A DNA stretch of 64,000 bases from assembly GCA_965197865.1 (NCBI GenBank), contig CBDANZ010000003.1:124001-188000 (forward strand), given 5' to 3'. The notes below the pieces were generated by a model, which saw only the letters and a program-made list of their open reading frames with translations, did no database searches and was not told the DNA's origin. The DNA is from CBDANZ01 sp965197865 (GTDB lineage Bacteria > Acidobacteriota > Vicinamibacteria > Vicinamibacterales > CAVVIG01). Numbering within the stretch: the stretch's first letter is position 1; each line of letters begins with the position of its first letter. Below are positions 35,611 to 44,907 of this stretch, one piece after another. The translations under genes were made by a program, and so were the position numbers.

Positions 35611-36393
35611 ATGCCATCAGCCGGCGCGTTCGAACAGGTCGGTTCCTCAGAGTCCCAGCGCTTTTTCGCCGCGCTTGGTACGTTTTCCGAGGTGCTGGCC
35701 ATCAAGCTGTACCGACTGCAGCTCGACCCGCGTCCGACCGTTCCCGTCCTGCCGTGCCTCGATCACGAAGCGATGCTGCACCCGGGCATCGCGTCGCACG
35801 CCGCGGCCTACGTGCAGGACCAGACCGGCGACCTCCACGAGGTCGTCTACGTTCCCGACGCCGGGCGCCTGGACATCGACACCGTGTCCACCATGGGTGA
35901 ATGCTCGCCAGAGGCTCACCGGCAGTTCGTCTCAAGGCTGAAGCGCGAATTCCCGAGCCTCACGATCAGGGTCGTTCATCCATCGAGACTGCGGGGCGAG
36001 CACCGCGTCGCGAAGGCTTGCCGCGCGCAAGTGGCGCTGCGCGATGTGCTCTTGGGGCCCGACCTCGAGCGGACGAAGGCCGCCGTCGATCGCCTGCAGA
36101 CGATCAGCTCGCTGATGGAAAAAGAATCGCGCGTCGCCTCGTGGAGCGCTCGGACTGTGATGACCCCGTTCATCGCCGTAGTGGGGTTCCTGTCGTATCA
36201 GATTCTGGGCGTCCTGGACTCCCGGCTGGAGCCCGACATCGTGGCGGTTCTTCGCAGTGCGATCGTGGGGTTGGTCGGCGCGTTCTTCCTGTACTATGGG
36301 CTCAAGGCCGTGCAGCTCACCGAGATGGCCAACCGCGTCTGGAAGCGTTCGGCGGAGTACGGCCTTATCTTGAGTGAACGGCGTCAACTGTAA
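35611..36393 (+). CDS. Unknown protein with C-terminal membrane hairpin
   Basis: 260 residues, no recognised family. Residues 1-180 are soluble and mixed alpha/beta (FFAALGTFSEVLAIKLYRLQ ... PSLTIRVVHPSRLRGEHRVA). Two hydrophobic helices follow: TPFIAVVGFLSYQILGVLD (about 187-205) and AIVGLVGAFFLYYGLKAVQ (about 220-238), then a short tail. Topology suggests a cytoplasmic head attached to the inner membrane by a hairpin. Transcribed alone, behind an A/T-rich region sharing a motif with the ArsR-rhodanese operator. Confidence 0.6.
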   Translation: MPSAGAFEQVGSSESQRFFAALGTFSEVLAIKLYRLQLDPRPTVPVLPCLDHEAMLHPGIASHAAAYVQDQTGDLHEVVYVPDAGRLDIDTVSTMGECSPEAHRQFVSRLKREFPSLTIRVVHPSRLRGEHRVAKACRAQVALRDVLLGPDLERTKAAVDRLQTISSLMEKESRVASWSARTVMTPFIAVVGFLSYQILGVLDSRLEPDIVAVLRSAIVGLVGAFFLYYGLKAVQLTEMANRVWKRSAEYGLILSERRQL

Positions 36394-36422
36394 TGTAAGC
36401 TCGCCCCTCCGGCCACGACGTA

Positions 36423-37754
36423 ATGACGATCACGACTCGCTCTCTCTTAATGCTTTTCGCCGGAGTCCTTCTAGCCCTCACACCGCTTGTTGCTGCCGTC
36501 GACCCGGAAGCCGAGCGCTTCTGGCCGCAGTGGCGAGGGCCCTATGCCACTGGCACCTCCCTCCGTGCCGACCCGCCGCTCGAGTGGAGCGAAACGAAGA
36601 ATATTCGGTGGAAGGTCGAGATTCCAGGCCGCGGGTCGTCATCTCCCGTCGTCTGGGGCGATCGACTCTTCCTGCTGACGGCGATTCCTGCCGGCTCGAC
36701 CGGCGTGACAACGCACAGGCCGCGGGGCGGCATCCAGCCGCGTGTTTCGCATCGGTTTGTCGTCTACGCGATCGACCGGCATTCCGGAAAGACGGTGTGG
36801 GAACGCACGGCCCGGGAGGCCGTGCCGCACGAAGGCTCGCATCCGGACAACGGCACGTGGGCCTCGAGCTCGGCGGTCACCGACGGTGAGCACGTGTTCG
36901 CCTTCTTCGAGTCCGAGGGCCTGTACGCCTACACCATGGACGGGAGCCTGGTGTGGCAGAAGGACTTGGGCGACAAGACGATGCGCAATGAGTTCGGCGA
37001 GGGCACCACGCCCGCGCTGTACGGAAACCGACTTGTGGTCGTGTGGGACCATTACGTACCGGGCGCCTCGTTCATCGTGGTGTTCGACAAGCGCACCGGG
37101 CAGGAGATCTGGCGCGCCCAACGAGACGAGATCGACACGTGGGCCACGCCGCTCGTGGTCGAGCACGGCGGCCGGGCGCAGGTCGTCGTGAATGGCATGA
37201 ACAAGCTGCGGAGCTACGATTTGGAGACCGGCAAGCTTGTCTGGGAGGCTCCAGGCACGACAATGAACGCGATTCCTTCGCCCGTCGCGGCGGACGGCAT
37301 GGTGATCGTGACGAGCGGATTCCGGGGCAACACCCTCAAGGCGATTCGGCTCGCTGACGCGCGCGGCGATCTTACCGGCACGCGCGCCGTGGCCTGGACC
37401 CTCGATCGCGACACGCCCTACGTGCCGTCGCCGCTCCTCTACCACAGCATCCTCTACATCCTGAAGACGAACTCGGGAATTCTGTCCGCGTTCGACGCGA
37501 AAAGCGGGAAGCCTCACTATCAGGTGCAGCGGCTGGAAGGACTTGGCGAGGTGTTCTCATCGCCGGTCGGCGCCAGCGGACGCGTGTACATCACGGGTCG
37601 CGACGGAGTGACGCTCGTCATTCGCAACAGCCCGAGGTACGAAGTGCTGGCGAAGAATGTGCTCGACGACGGCGTCGACGCGTCGCCGGCGCTAGTTGAC
37701 GGCAACATCTATATGCGCGGCTACAGATCCCTTTATAGTATAGGAGGAAGGTAG
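36423..37754 (+). CDS. Secreted PQQ-like beta-propeller repeat protein
   Basis: 443 residues. Signal peptide (LLMLFAGVLLALTPLVAAV), then FWPQWRGPYATGTS, a motif typical of planctomycete/acidobacterial PQQ-like (outer membrane assembly BamB-like) propellers. WD-like blades repeat: AIDRHSGKTVWERTA, AYTMDGSLVWQKDLG, VFDKRTGQEIWRAQ, SYDLETGKLVWEAPG, AFDAKSGKPHYQVQ. No dehydrogenase catalytic residues are evident, so it is more likely a binding or scaffold protein. Starts 29 bases after the unknown membrane protein and may share its transcript. Confidence 0.85.
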   Translation: MTITTRSLLMLFAGVLLALTPLVAAVDPEAERFWPQWRGPYATGTSLRADPPLEWSETKNIRWKVEIPGRGSSSPVVWGDRLFLLTAIPAGSTGVTTHRPRGGIQPRVSHRFVVYAIDRHSGKTVWERTAREAVPHEGSHPDNGTWASSSAVTDGEHVFAFFESEGLYAYTMDGSLVWQKDLGDKTMRNEFGEGTTPALYGNRLVVVWDHYVPGASFIVVFDKRTGQEIWRAQRDEIDTWATPLVVEHGGRAQVVVNGMNKLRSYDLETGKLVWEAPGTTMNAIPSPVAADGMVIVTSGFRGNTLKAIRLADARGDLTGTRAVAWTLDRDTPYVPSPLLYHSILYILKTNSGILSAFDAKSGKPHYQVQRLEGLGEVFSSPVGASGRVYITGRDGVTLVIRNSPRYEVLAKNVLDDGVDASPALVDGNIYMRGYRSLYSIGGR

Positions 37755-37780
37755 ATCCAAGGATTTGATGATTTCGGGAT

Positions 37781-39046
37781 TCAGGCCCGCTGCTGAAACG
37801 TTTCACGCATCCGTACCGCCACGACGACCCCGGACAGCATTGTCAACGCCGCTACGAGCCACATCGCGGCGGCCAGCCCCAGTATATCTGCCGTCGCGCC
37901 GGCCAGCAGCGCTCCGATCGCGTAGCCGAGATCGCGCCACAGCCGGTAGACGCCAACCGCCGAGGCGCGCCACATGGGGTACGCCACGTCTCCGATCACT
38001 GCAAGAAGCGTGGGATAGACCATCGCGGTTCCAATGCCCAGCACCGCCGCGCCGGTCGCAAACCCACCGAAACGCCTAGACGTGATGACGTCGGCAATGC
38101 CGGCCGCCTGAGTCCACATTCCAACGGCAATAAGCCACTTGCGGCCGATCCGATCGGACAGCACGCCGGTGCCGAGCTGTGTGATGCCCCACGTGGCCGG
38201 ATAGATGGCGGTGAGCAGGCCGACATCGCCGATCGTCATGTTTGCGGAGGCAAGGAACAGCGGAAACAGCCCCCATGCCATCCCGTCGTTGAGGTTGTTG
38301 ACCAGGCCAGCCTGAGTGACGCTCGACAGATTGCGGTCTTGAATCGTGGTTCGCAGGAAGATCTCACGCTGCCATGGCAGCAGGCTTGAGGAAACATCGC
38401 CGTGGCGGGTCGATTCCTCTTGCACGTGCCTGCTGGTCTCCCGGACGAAGAGCGTCGAGAGCGCCAACCCTGCGATGACGAACGCGACCCCAAGATAAAA
38501 GGGCTCCGGCCGGAGCCCGTAACGCGCCGCGATCCATCCGGTGGCGAGCGCGGAGGCCGCCACCGCGACGTATCCCGCAAGCTCGTTGAGACCGGTCGCC
38601 AGGCCGCGGCGCAATGAGCCAACGAGATCGATTTTCCTGACGACCGTCATCGACCACGTCAGCCCTTGACTGAGGCCGAGCAACGCGTTCGCGATCAGGA
38701 TCCACGCCCAGCTCGGCGCCCACATCAGCAGCAGCGGCACGGGTACGGCGGCCAGCCACCCTGCGACGAGCAGGTGCTTGCGACCGAGTCGATCGGACAG
38801 GTGACCCGCCAGATAGTTGGCCAGCGCTTTGGTGAACCCGAAGACCACGATGAAGGAGAGGATGGCGGTGTGGGTGGCTAGTTGAAAATCCTGTTCGGCA
38901 ATGGCCGGAAGAATGCTCCACTCCATGTCGACCATGGCGCCGACGAAGGCGTTCACGAGAGCGAGCAGCGCAAGCTGCCACGCATTCTCGCGTAGCCCCA
39001 GACAGATCGTGAGCGGCCCCTCCCCCATCGCACTTCTAAGAGCCAT
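37781..39046 (-). CDS. Major facilitator superfamily transporter
   Basis: 421 residues with about 12 hydrophobic segments. MFS loop motif after TM2: GHLSDRLGRKHLLVAG, and its repeat in the second half: GVLSDRIGRKWLIAVG. The last gene of the arsR-rhodanese/MBL set on the minus strand; separated from the MBL gene by a large palindrome. Substrate unknown; by context it may export sulfite, thiosulfate or another sulfur or metalloid compound. Confidence 0.85.
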   Translation of the reverse strand: MALRSAMGEGPLTICLGLRENAWQLALLALVNAFVGAMVDMEWSILPAIAEQDFQLATHTAILSFIVVFGFTKALANYLAGHLSDRLGRKHLLVAGWLAAVPVPLLLMWAPSWAWILIANALLGLSQGLTWSMTVVRKIDLVGSLRRGLATGLNELAGYVAVAASALATGWIAARYGLRPEPFYLGVAFVIAGLALSTLFVRETSRHVQEESTRHGDVSSSLLPWQREIFLRTTIQDRNLSSVTQAGLVNNLNDGMAWGLFPLFLASANMTIGDVGLLTAIYPATWGITQLGTGVLSDRIGRKWLIAVGMWTQAAGIADVITSRRFGGFATGAAVLGIGTAMVYPTLLAVIGDVAYPMWRASAVGVYRLWRDLGYAIGALLAGATADILGLAAAMWLVAALTMLSGVVVAVRMRETFQQRA

Positions 39047-39051
39047 CGGTC

Positions 39052-39085
39052 CCGGTAGTGTCCGCCTCTAGGCGGACACTACCGG
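39052..39085 (+). repeat. Perfect 16-bp REP-like palindrome
   Basis: CCGGTAGTGTCCGCCT (39052-39067), CT, AGGCGGACACTACCGG (39070-39085). It fills the gap between the MBL stop and the MFS gene. A diverged half copy (17 of 19 bases) is found at 52550-52568. In RNA it would form a very stable hairpin able to attenuate or process the operon transcript. Confidence 0.7.
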
Positions 39086-39824
39086 TCACGGCCGAGCGAG
39101 GGTGCCGGAGCGGTCGTGGTTGGCGCGTAGGATCTCGTCCATCTCCGCGGGCTTGGGCGGCACGTCCTTCAGCGCGTCGATGAAGTGGCCGCGATCCATC
39201 GACAAAAAATGATTCCATTGCTTTTCGAACGCGATGGTGCTGGCGGGCTTCCCGCTCAGGTCGGTGCCCCACACGGAGCCTGAAAAATGATAGGGATATA
39301 TCTCGATGTCGTCCGGCAACGTGAGAAGCTTGCCGTCAACGCTGACGTACAGCTCGGCGGCATTCTCGCGCGCTCTACCCCGGAGATCGGGTCGACCGAC
39401 AGAGCCAACGAACAGCGTGTCGCCTGTAAGAACGAACCACGGATCCGGGCCCCGTCTGAGATCGGTCACGACCAGACAGACACTGTCATGCGAGTGGCCG
39501 GGAGTGTGCAGCACTTTCACACGAGTGTTGCCGAGCTCAATCTCTTGTCCATCTCCCAGCGGTTCGAACGGAAAGGTTACGTCAGCGGACTCGTGCAGGC
39601 AGTAGGTGGCGCCAGCGCGTCGAGCGAGATCCCGCCCGCCCGACCGGTGATCCGCGTGGACGTGGGTGTCGATCGCGTGGGTGATGCGCATGCTCGTCGA
39701 CGCGGCGAAATCGAGGTGGGCCTGAATGTCCTGTTCGTGCGGATCGACAACGGCCGAGGGTGCCGCACCCGAACAGGTACGCCGCGCAGCCAGTCTCGAA
39801 CCGATAGTAAGGTTTGAAGATCAT
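39086..39824 (-). pseudogene. Rhodanese-associated metallo-beta-lactamase (persulfide dioxygenase-like), one frameshift
   Basis: From ATG 39824: MIFKPYYRFETGCAAYLFGC. The frame shifts near 39750-39757 and continues AVVDPHEQDIQAHLDFAAS TSMRITHAIDTHVHADHRSG, with zinc ligands HxHxDH, HTPGHSHDS, LTGDTLFVGSVGRPDL and the YPYHFSG His. This matches ETHE1/blh-type glyoxalase-II-fold enzymes that oxidise glutathione persulfide to sulfite. It is sandwiched between an ArsR-rhodanese gene and an MFS gene. Restoring one base (or removing two) yields a full-length protein of about 245 residues. Confidence 0.8.
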
Positions 39825-39839
39825 TGTTTTCAATCTCCG

Positions 39840-40523
39840 TCAGACCTTCTCGATCCCGGTCTGGCACGGGAATCCAGCCGCCTTCCACTCCGGAAACCCA
39901 TCAATCAACCGCCGCGCTCGTCTGCCGCTGGCTTGCAGCCGGTCGACGGCACGGTCGGCGTACACGCAGTACGGTCCGCGGCAATAGGCGACGTATTCCT
40001 TGCTTTTCGAAAAGCGGCGCAGCCGCTGCTGGAGCCGATCAACTGGCACCGAGATCGCGCCGCTGATGTGACCGGCCGCGTACTCGCTGGCGGGTCGCGT
40101 GTCGAGAATCACGACCTCGCCCTTCCGCGCGCGGCCGAGGAGCTCCTCCATCGTGACCGCCTCTGCGGCCGACCGACTGCCGAAGTGGTGACGCACCAGC
40201 CGTTCGAGCTCGGCGAGCCGACGCTCACCGACCAGGCGAAGCGCGCGACACAGATCGAACACCGCCGCATCGGCTAGCCGATAGTGGATGAACAGGCCCT
40301 GCCTGCGGGTTTCGACGAGCCCGACCGCTCGAAGCGTCTGCAGGTGCTGGGAGGCATTCGCCGTCGAGAGGCCGAGCTCCTCGGCGAGCGATTCGACGGT
40401 TCGTTCGGCCTGCGCGAGAAGCTCGAGGATTTCGAGGCGGTGCGAATTCGCGAGCGCCCTACCGATGCGGGCGTATTGGGCGTACAGGTCGTTCTTGAGC
40501 GCGCGATGGGCTGAATCGGTCAT
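39840..40523 (-). CDS. ArsR-family HTH repressor fused to a rhodanese domain
   Basis: 227 residues from ATG 40523. Residues about 8-95: ArsR winged helix (RIGRALANSHRLEILELLAQ, SLAEELGLSTANASQHLQTL, IHYRLAD). Residues about 118-222: rhodanese with VVILDTRPASEYAAGHISGA and the active-site loop YCRGPYCVYADRA, whose first Cys fits the position that carries sulfane sulfur. The single other Cys in FDLCRAL lies near the end of the HTH domain, where BigR/SqrR regulators sense persulfide. It is likely a reactive-sulfur-responsive repressor of its own operon (itself, MBL, MFS). Confidence 0.88.
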   Translation of the reverse strand: MTDSAHRALKNDLYAQYARIGRALANSHRLEILELLAQAERTVESLAEELGLSTANASQHLQTLRAVGLVETRRQGLFIHYRLADAAVFDLCRALRLVGERRLAELERLVRHHFGSRSAAEAVTMEELLGRARKGEVVILDTRPASEYAAGHISGAISVPVDRLQQRLRRFSKSKEYVAYCRGPYCVYADRAVDRLQASGRRARRLIDGFPEWKAAGFPCQTGIEKV

Positions 40524-40527
40524 TGAC

Positions 40528-40551
40528 AACTATTCAATATAATACTTGACT
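40528..40551 (-). promoter_or_regulatory. Candidate operator of the ArsR-rhodanese operon
   Basis: A/T-rich dyad ATTCAA (40532-40537), 8 bases, TTGACT (40546-40551), ending 5 bases before the ATG of the regulator. ArsR repressors typically bind A/T-rich imperfect palindromes in this position. On the minus strand it contains TATTAT and TATATT, which may be the -10. Confidence 0.45.
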
Positions 40552-40666
40552 TATAGTGTTAAGTGTTTTCTTCGCCAGTCTCGACGAAGCCCCGACCGAG
40601 ATTCAGCTTCCCGAAGCCGTTGGGCCGCATCATGGCGCATCACGGGTCTGGAAGCCCGGGGCGGCT

Positions 40667-41272
40667 TCATACGGCTTCGACCGCATCGCGCAGCAGACTG
40701 CGAACGTGCGGCGTGAACGCCAGAGCAACCGCGGCCTCGCGACCGCGGTTGGACATTTTTCGCCACGTCTTGCGGATGATGTCGATCACTTTCGGTCGAT
40801 CGTGCTGGCGGGAGAAGGCATCCAGGTAGTGCTCGATAAAGACCAGGCAGATGACATCCTCGAGTAATTGAACGCCCGGGTCGGCCTTGAGGCGTTCTTT
40901 CCGCAACAACGCCTGGACACGAGCGATCATCGCGGCATCGTACTCAACCTCGTGAAGGATTTCGGCCGCCGTCTCGGCGTGGAACTGCGCAAGGTCGGTG
41001 CGCCACCGGCGGTAGCCGTCGCGTCCCATCGGATACTCACGTCGCGGAATCATCCAACGACGAATATGCTGACAGCGCGCAGCCAGTCGAACCGCTTCAG
41101 GCGCGTCGGGCGCCAGCTTGTCCAGGCAGGCACTCATGCGCTCGGCGTAGACCATCGCTGTCGGCCGCTGTACGTCGGCCACGCGTTCGCGATTCGGATC
41201 TTCGCCGTTCGCCTGGTCGAAACGCGCGACAGCGCAGACAAATCGCGCTGTCGCGCTCGACTTGACGGTCAT
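40667..41272 (-). CDS. DUF4202 domain-containing protein
   Basis: 201 residues from ATG 41272. FVCAVARFDQANGEDPNRER, RMSACLDKLAPDAPEAVRLA ARCQHIRRWMIPRREYPMGR and LEDVICLVFIEHYLDAF ... KVIDIIRKTWRKMSNRGREA fit the DUF4202 family. The His-rich helical pattern (ARCQHIRRW, FHAETA, LEDV) is like an HD-type metal hydrolase core (inference). Members often occur near sulfur or nitrogen assimilation genes. It lies on the same strand upstream of the ArsR-rhodanese operon, 115 bases from the operator. Confidence 0.8.
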   Translation of the reverse strand: MTVKSSATARFVCAVARFDQANGEDPNRERVADVQRPTAMVYAERMSACLDKLAPDAPEAVRLAARCQHIRRWMIPRREYPMGRDGYRRWRTDLAQFHAETAAEILHEVEYDAAMIARVQALLRKERLKADPGVQLLEDVICLVFIEHYLDAFSRQHDRPKVIDIIRKTWRKMSNRGREAAVALAFTPHVRSLLRDAVEAV

Positions 41273-41855
41273 TGACCAGCTGTCCTCCGCAGTGAATCCG
41301 GACCTAGCGACGCCGACCCCGGCTGCTCGCCTCCGTGACCCTGGTGGTGGCGCGCCCTCGCGCCATCGGCCGCGCTTCGTTGCTGCAGGACCTTCGCAGT
41401 CCGGGGCCAACGGCGACCCCAGGAAGAAGCGACCTGACGACGCCTTCAGTACAAGAATAGAACACAAGTCGCTTGGTCAATCGGGCGGAACATACATTGA
41501 CTGCACAGGCCTTCTACGAGGGCCGTTTCGAGTAGGGGTCGAAGTGAATCGTACCGGGATGTCGTCCGTGAAGTAAGATTGAGAGTCTCCCACATCATAG
41601 CTGCCACGAAGACAACGTTCGGTTACCGGGAGTGCACTACTCTTTCAGCGATGCGGAACGACCGCTGTCGAATGCATCTCGGTCTAGGTGTCTTTGCTAG
41701 AATCGTTGTTCATCCGGAGCTCACTGGGAAGAATGGGAGCGACCAAGCAACCCAGCTCTTCTCAGCGGAGGCTCCGTACGCAGACCCCTGCTAATGCGAA
41801 GACGTGGAAGACACGCGAGCTCCTGGCCCAGCGGGTGGTGACCTGCGTGGTGAGG
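41273..41855. other. Intergenic region upstream of the first TolB-like/DUF5916 gene
   Basis: No convincing gene in 583 bases. Frames present are antisense shadows or the 5-prime extension of the 41856 gene. A possible extended -10 (TGCTAGAAT, 41695-41703) could serve that gene; no matching -35 is seen. Confidence 0.45.
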
Positions 41856-44714
41856 ATGTCTCTGACGCGATTCATCAGCCCCGCACTTCTAGGGACCGGC
41901 TGGCTTTCGATGTTGACCGCGATCGTCAGCGCGGCATTCCTGTGTCTCGCGCCCCTGGTTGGGTACGCGCAGGAACCGAGCGTGGCGCCGGCTGATCGGG
42001 TCCGGCCACGCGGCACGGTGGCCGTGCTGCCATTCTCGAACATCTCCGGCCAAGCCGTCGACGAGTGGATCGGCGCGGGCGTCGCGGAGAGCCTCATGGC
42101 CGGTCTGCACCGGGGGGGCGCGCTGACGGTCATCGGTCCCGAGGTGATGCAACGGGAGCTCCGTGCCGATCTGCCAGAACAGGGCGATCGCCGAGCTGTT
42201 GAGCTTGCGCGGCGGGTTGGCGCCGCCTGGGTGGTGACGGGTTCCTATCAGCGGTCGGGGGATCAGCTTCGCATCACGGCGCGGGTGGTTGACGTGACCA
42301 GCGGTCGCGTGTCCCGCACCGTCAAAGTGGACGGCGTGGTCGATCAGATATTCGCGCTCCAGGACCGTGTCGCAGCCGAGCTGGGTCCCCACCTCCACGG
42401 GGTGTCAGGTGCCTCGGCCCCGGTTCAGCCACGGGCCGCGCCGGCAGGGACGGTTCGTCCCACCCCCCCGGCGCTCGCGCGCTCTCCGGCAGCGGCTCCG
42501 AGGACTGAGATCTCGGTGCGGTTCGACGGTCCCCCGGCCCCCGTGCCGCCGGCAGTCGCGTCGGAGCGGGACGCGCAGGGGCGTCTCACGGTCCGGGCTG
42601 TCAGGCTTACCACCCCGCTGAGGTTGGACGGGCGGCTCGACGAGGAGATCTACCAGACGGTGCCCTCGTTTGGCGACTTCATCCAAAACGATCCGGATGA
42701 AGGGCAGCCGGCCTCCGACAAGACCGAGGCGTGGGTCTTCTTCGACGATCGAACCGTGTATGTCAGTGCACGCCTCTGGAGCAGGCGCCCGGATCGGCTG
42801 GTCGCGAACGAGATGCGCCGCGACAACGTGAACATCTTCCGCAACGATTGGTTCGGCGTGGCGCTGGACACGCTGTTCGATCGGCGCAGCGGCGTCTTCG
42901 TGATGACAAACGCCCTCGGAGGGCTACGGGACGCGCTCATCACCGACGAGTCCCGTTCGGTGAACTTCGATTACAAGATGGTCTGGGACGTGAAGAGCCA
43001 GCGTTTCGACCAAGGGTGGACGACGGAGTTGGCCATTCCGTTCAAGTCGCTGCGCTACGTGCAGCGGCGCGAGCAGGTGTGGGGCCTGCTGCTGGCTCGG
43101 AAGGATTGGTGGAACAACGAGATGGCGTACCTCATGCCGATACCACGGGCGAGCGGACCAATGGGGTCGTTCAGGGTCGCCTCCGCTGCGGTGCTGGTCG
43201 GCATCGAGGCGCCGCCGGCAGGACTGAACCTCGAAGTGAAGCCGTATGTCACGGGCAATTCGAACACGATCCCAACCGAATCCGGGCTTCGTACCGATCT
43301 CGACCGGGATTTCGGCCTCGATCTGCGGTACGGACTGACCAAGAGCCTCGCGGCCGACATCACGTACAACACCGATTTCGCGCAGGTGGAGGTCGACGAG
43401 CAGCAGGTCAACCTCACGCGGTTCAGTCTCTTCTTTCCAGAGAAGCGTGAATTCTTTCTGGAAGGGCAGGGCCTGTTCACCTTCGGCGGCGCGCAGCAGC
43501 GATTCGGTGGCGGCACGCGGAACGCCGCCACGGCGCAGACCCCGATCGTGTTCTTCAGCCGTCGGATTGGGCTGCACGACGGGCAGACGGTGCCGATTCA
43601 GGTCGGCGGCCGGCTGCTTGGCAAAGTGGGCTCCTATAACCTCGGCTTGCTGAGCATCCGCACCGACGCCGTTCCGTCGGCGCAGCTTCCGGAGACGACG
43701 TTTTCCGTGATGCGGGTGAAGAAAGACATCCTGCGCCGCAGCGGCATCGGGCTCATCGCCACGGCGCGCACCCCGTCGCTGTCGGGGCACGACGCGAACG
43801 TCGTGGCTGGCGCTGACCTGAGCCTGGCGCTCTTCGAGAATCTCGAAGTGACGAGTTACTACGCGCGCAGTCGCACGCTCGACAGCACCGGCGATGAAGA
43901 GAGCTACCGCGGGCGGTTTTTCTACAACGGAGACAAGTATGGGCTCGACGTCGACTACGTGAAGGTCGGCGACGCCTTCAACCCGGAGGCGGGCTTTCTG
44001 GCCCGTAACGATTTTCGCCGCATGTTTCTCCTCGCCCGCTTCAGTCCGCGGCCGAGGCTGCGCGGCATCCGGCGACTCTCGTGGGACGCCAGCGTCGAGA
44101 ACATCGAGGCCGCCTCCGGCGCGGAGCTCCAGACGCGAACGGGCCGCGGCAACTTCCGCATCGACTTCGAGAGTGGCGACAGCGTCATGGCGAGGTTCGA
44201 GCGGAACGAGGATCGGCCGCAGACTGCATTTCCCCTCGCGGGAGGCGTGACCGTCCAGCCCGGCGTGTACCGATTCGATCAGGGCACGCTTTCCTATCAA
44301 GTGGCCGCCCAGCGGAAGATCACGGGCACTGTTTCGGCGACCACCGGAGAGTTCTACGGCGGCACGCGGAACACCGTGAGCTACAACGGACGCGTCGAGG
44401 TGACGAAGCAACTGGCCGTGGAGCCGCGTGCCTCGGTCAATTGGCTCGACCTGCCGCAGGGAAAGGTCCGGACCGAGCTCTACAGCGCACGGACGACGTA
44501 CCTGATCACACCCCGCTCGTTCGTGGCGGCGCTCCTCCAGTACAACTCCGCCGCCAACGTCGTGGGCCTTAACGCCCGCTTTCGCTGGGAATATCGCCCG
44601 GGCAGCGACTTCTTCTTCGTCTATAGCGAGGGACGGGATGCGGCGATTGCCGGATTCCCGGCGCTGTCGAATCGACAGGTGGCGGTGAAATTCACACGAC
44701 TGTTCCGATTCTGA
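41856..44714 (+). CDS. Secreted TolB-like + CBM9-like + DUF5916 outer-membrane barrel protein (paralogue 1)
   Basis: 952 residues from ATG 41856, preceding a signal peptide (AIVSAAFLCLAPLVGYAQ). Residues 45-190: TolB/FlgO-like alpha-beta domain (GTVAVLPFSNISGQAVDEWI, VGAAWVVTGSYQRSGDQLRI). Residues 190-245: Pro/Ala linker. Residues about 248-440: CBM9-like sandwich (LTTPLRLDGRLDEEIYQ; FRNDWFGVALDTLFDRR). Residues 440-952: DUF5916 barrel (YNTDFAQVEVDEQQVNLTRF SLFFPEKREFFLEG), ending KFTRLFRF with the terminal aromatic of a BAM signal. Probably an outer-membrane protein with periplasmic N-domains; a carbohydrate or peptide ligand is inferred. The frame extends to 41688 without coding character. 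Confidence 0.82.
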   Translation: MSLTRFISPALLGTGWLSMLTAIVSAAFLCLAPLVGYAQEPSVAPADRVRPRGTVAVLPFSNISGQAVDEWIGAGVAESLMAGLHRGGALTVIGPEVMQRELRADLPEQGDRRAVELARRVGAAWVVTGSYQRSGDQLRITARVVDVTSGRVSRTVKVDGVVDQIFALQDRVAAELGPHLHGVSGASAPVQPRAAPAGTVRPTPPALARSPAAAPRTEISVRFDGPPAPVPPAVASERDAQGRLTVRAVRLTTPLRLDGRLDEEIYQTVPSFGDFIQNDPDEGQPASDKTEAWVFFDDRTVYVSARLWSRRPDRLVANEMRRDNVNIFRNDWFGVALDTLFDRRSGVFVMTNALGGLRDALITDESRSVNFDYKMVWDVKSQRFDQGWTTELAIPFKSLRYVQRREQVWGLLLARKDWWNNEMAYLMPIPRASGPMGSFRVASAAVLVGIEAPPAGLNLEVKPYVTGNSNTIPTESGLRTDLDRDFGLDLRYGLTKSLAADITYNTDFAQVEVDEQQVNLTRFSLFFPEKREFFLEGQGLFTFGGAQQRFGGGTRNAATAQTPIVFFSRRIGLHDGQTVPIQVGGRLLGKVGSYNLGLLSIRTDAVPSAQLPETTFSVMRVKKDILRRSGIGLIATARTPSLSGHDANVVAGADLSLALFENLEVTSYYARSRTLDSTGDEESYRGRFFYNGDKYGLDVDYVKVGDAFNPEAGFLARNDFRRMFLLARFSPRPRLRGIRRLSWDASVENIEAASGAELQTRTGRGNFRIDFESGDSVMARFERNEDRPQTAFPLAGGVTVQPGVYRFDQGTLSYQVAAQRKITGTVSATTGEFYGGTRNTVSYNGRVEVTKQLAVEPRASVNWLDLPQGKVRTELYSARTTYLITPRSFVAALLQYNSAANVVGLNARFRWEYRPGSDFFFVYSEGRDAAIAGFPALSNRQVAVKFTRLFRF

Positions 44715-44907
44715 CGCGACGCCAGAACCGCCACGCCCGGCCTCGAGGTATTCGTCGGGGGAGTGCGTCTCCAGCGTAACGAAGTTCAGTAGATGTTCAC
44801 CGGTGGAATCCTGGGCGACCCCGCGGGGCGACGCAACCCCCTCGGGGGTGCCGCCGAGCCTTTCTGACCCCTGAGTCAGGATCAGCACACGGGCGCTAAA
44901 GCGGAAC

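Noticed and set aside
42924..44888. 654-residue open frame on the minus strand
   Set aside because: Exactly antisense to the well-supported DUF5916 barrel gene; composition follows the complementary codon positions and no domain is visible.
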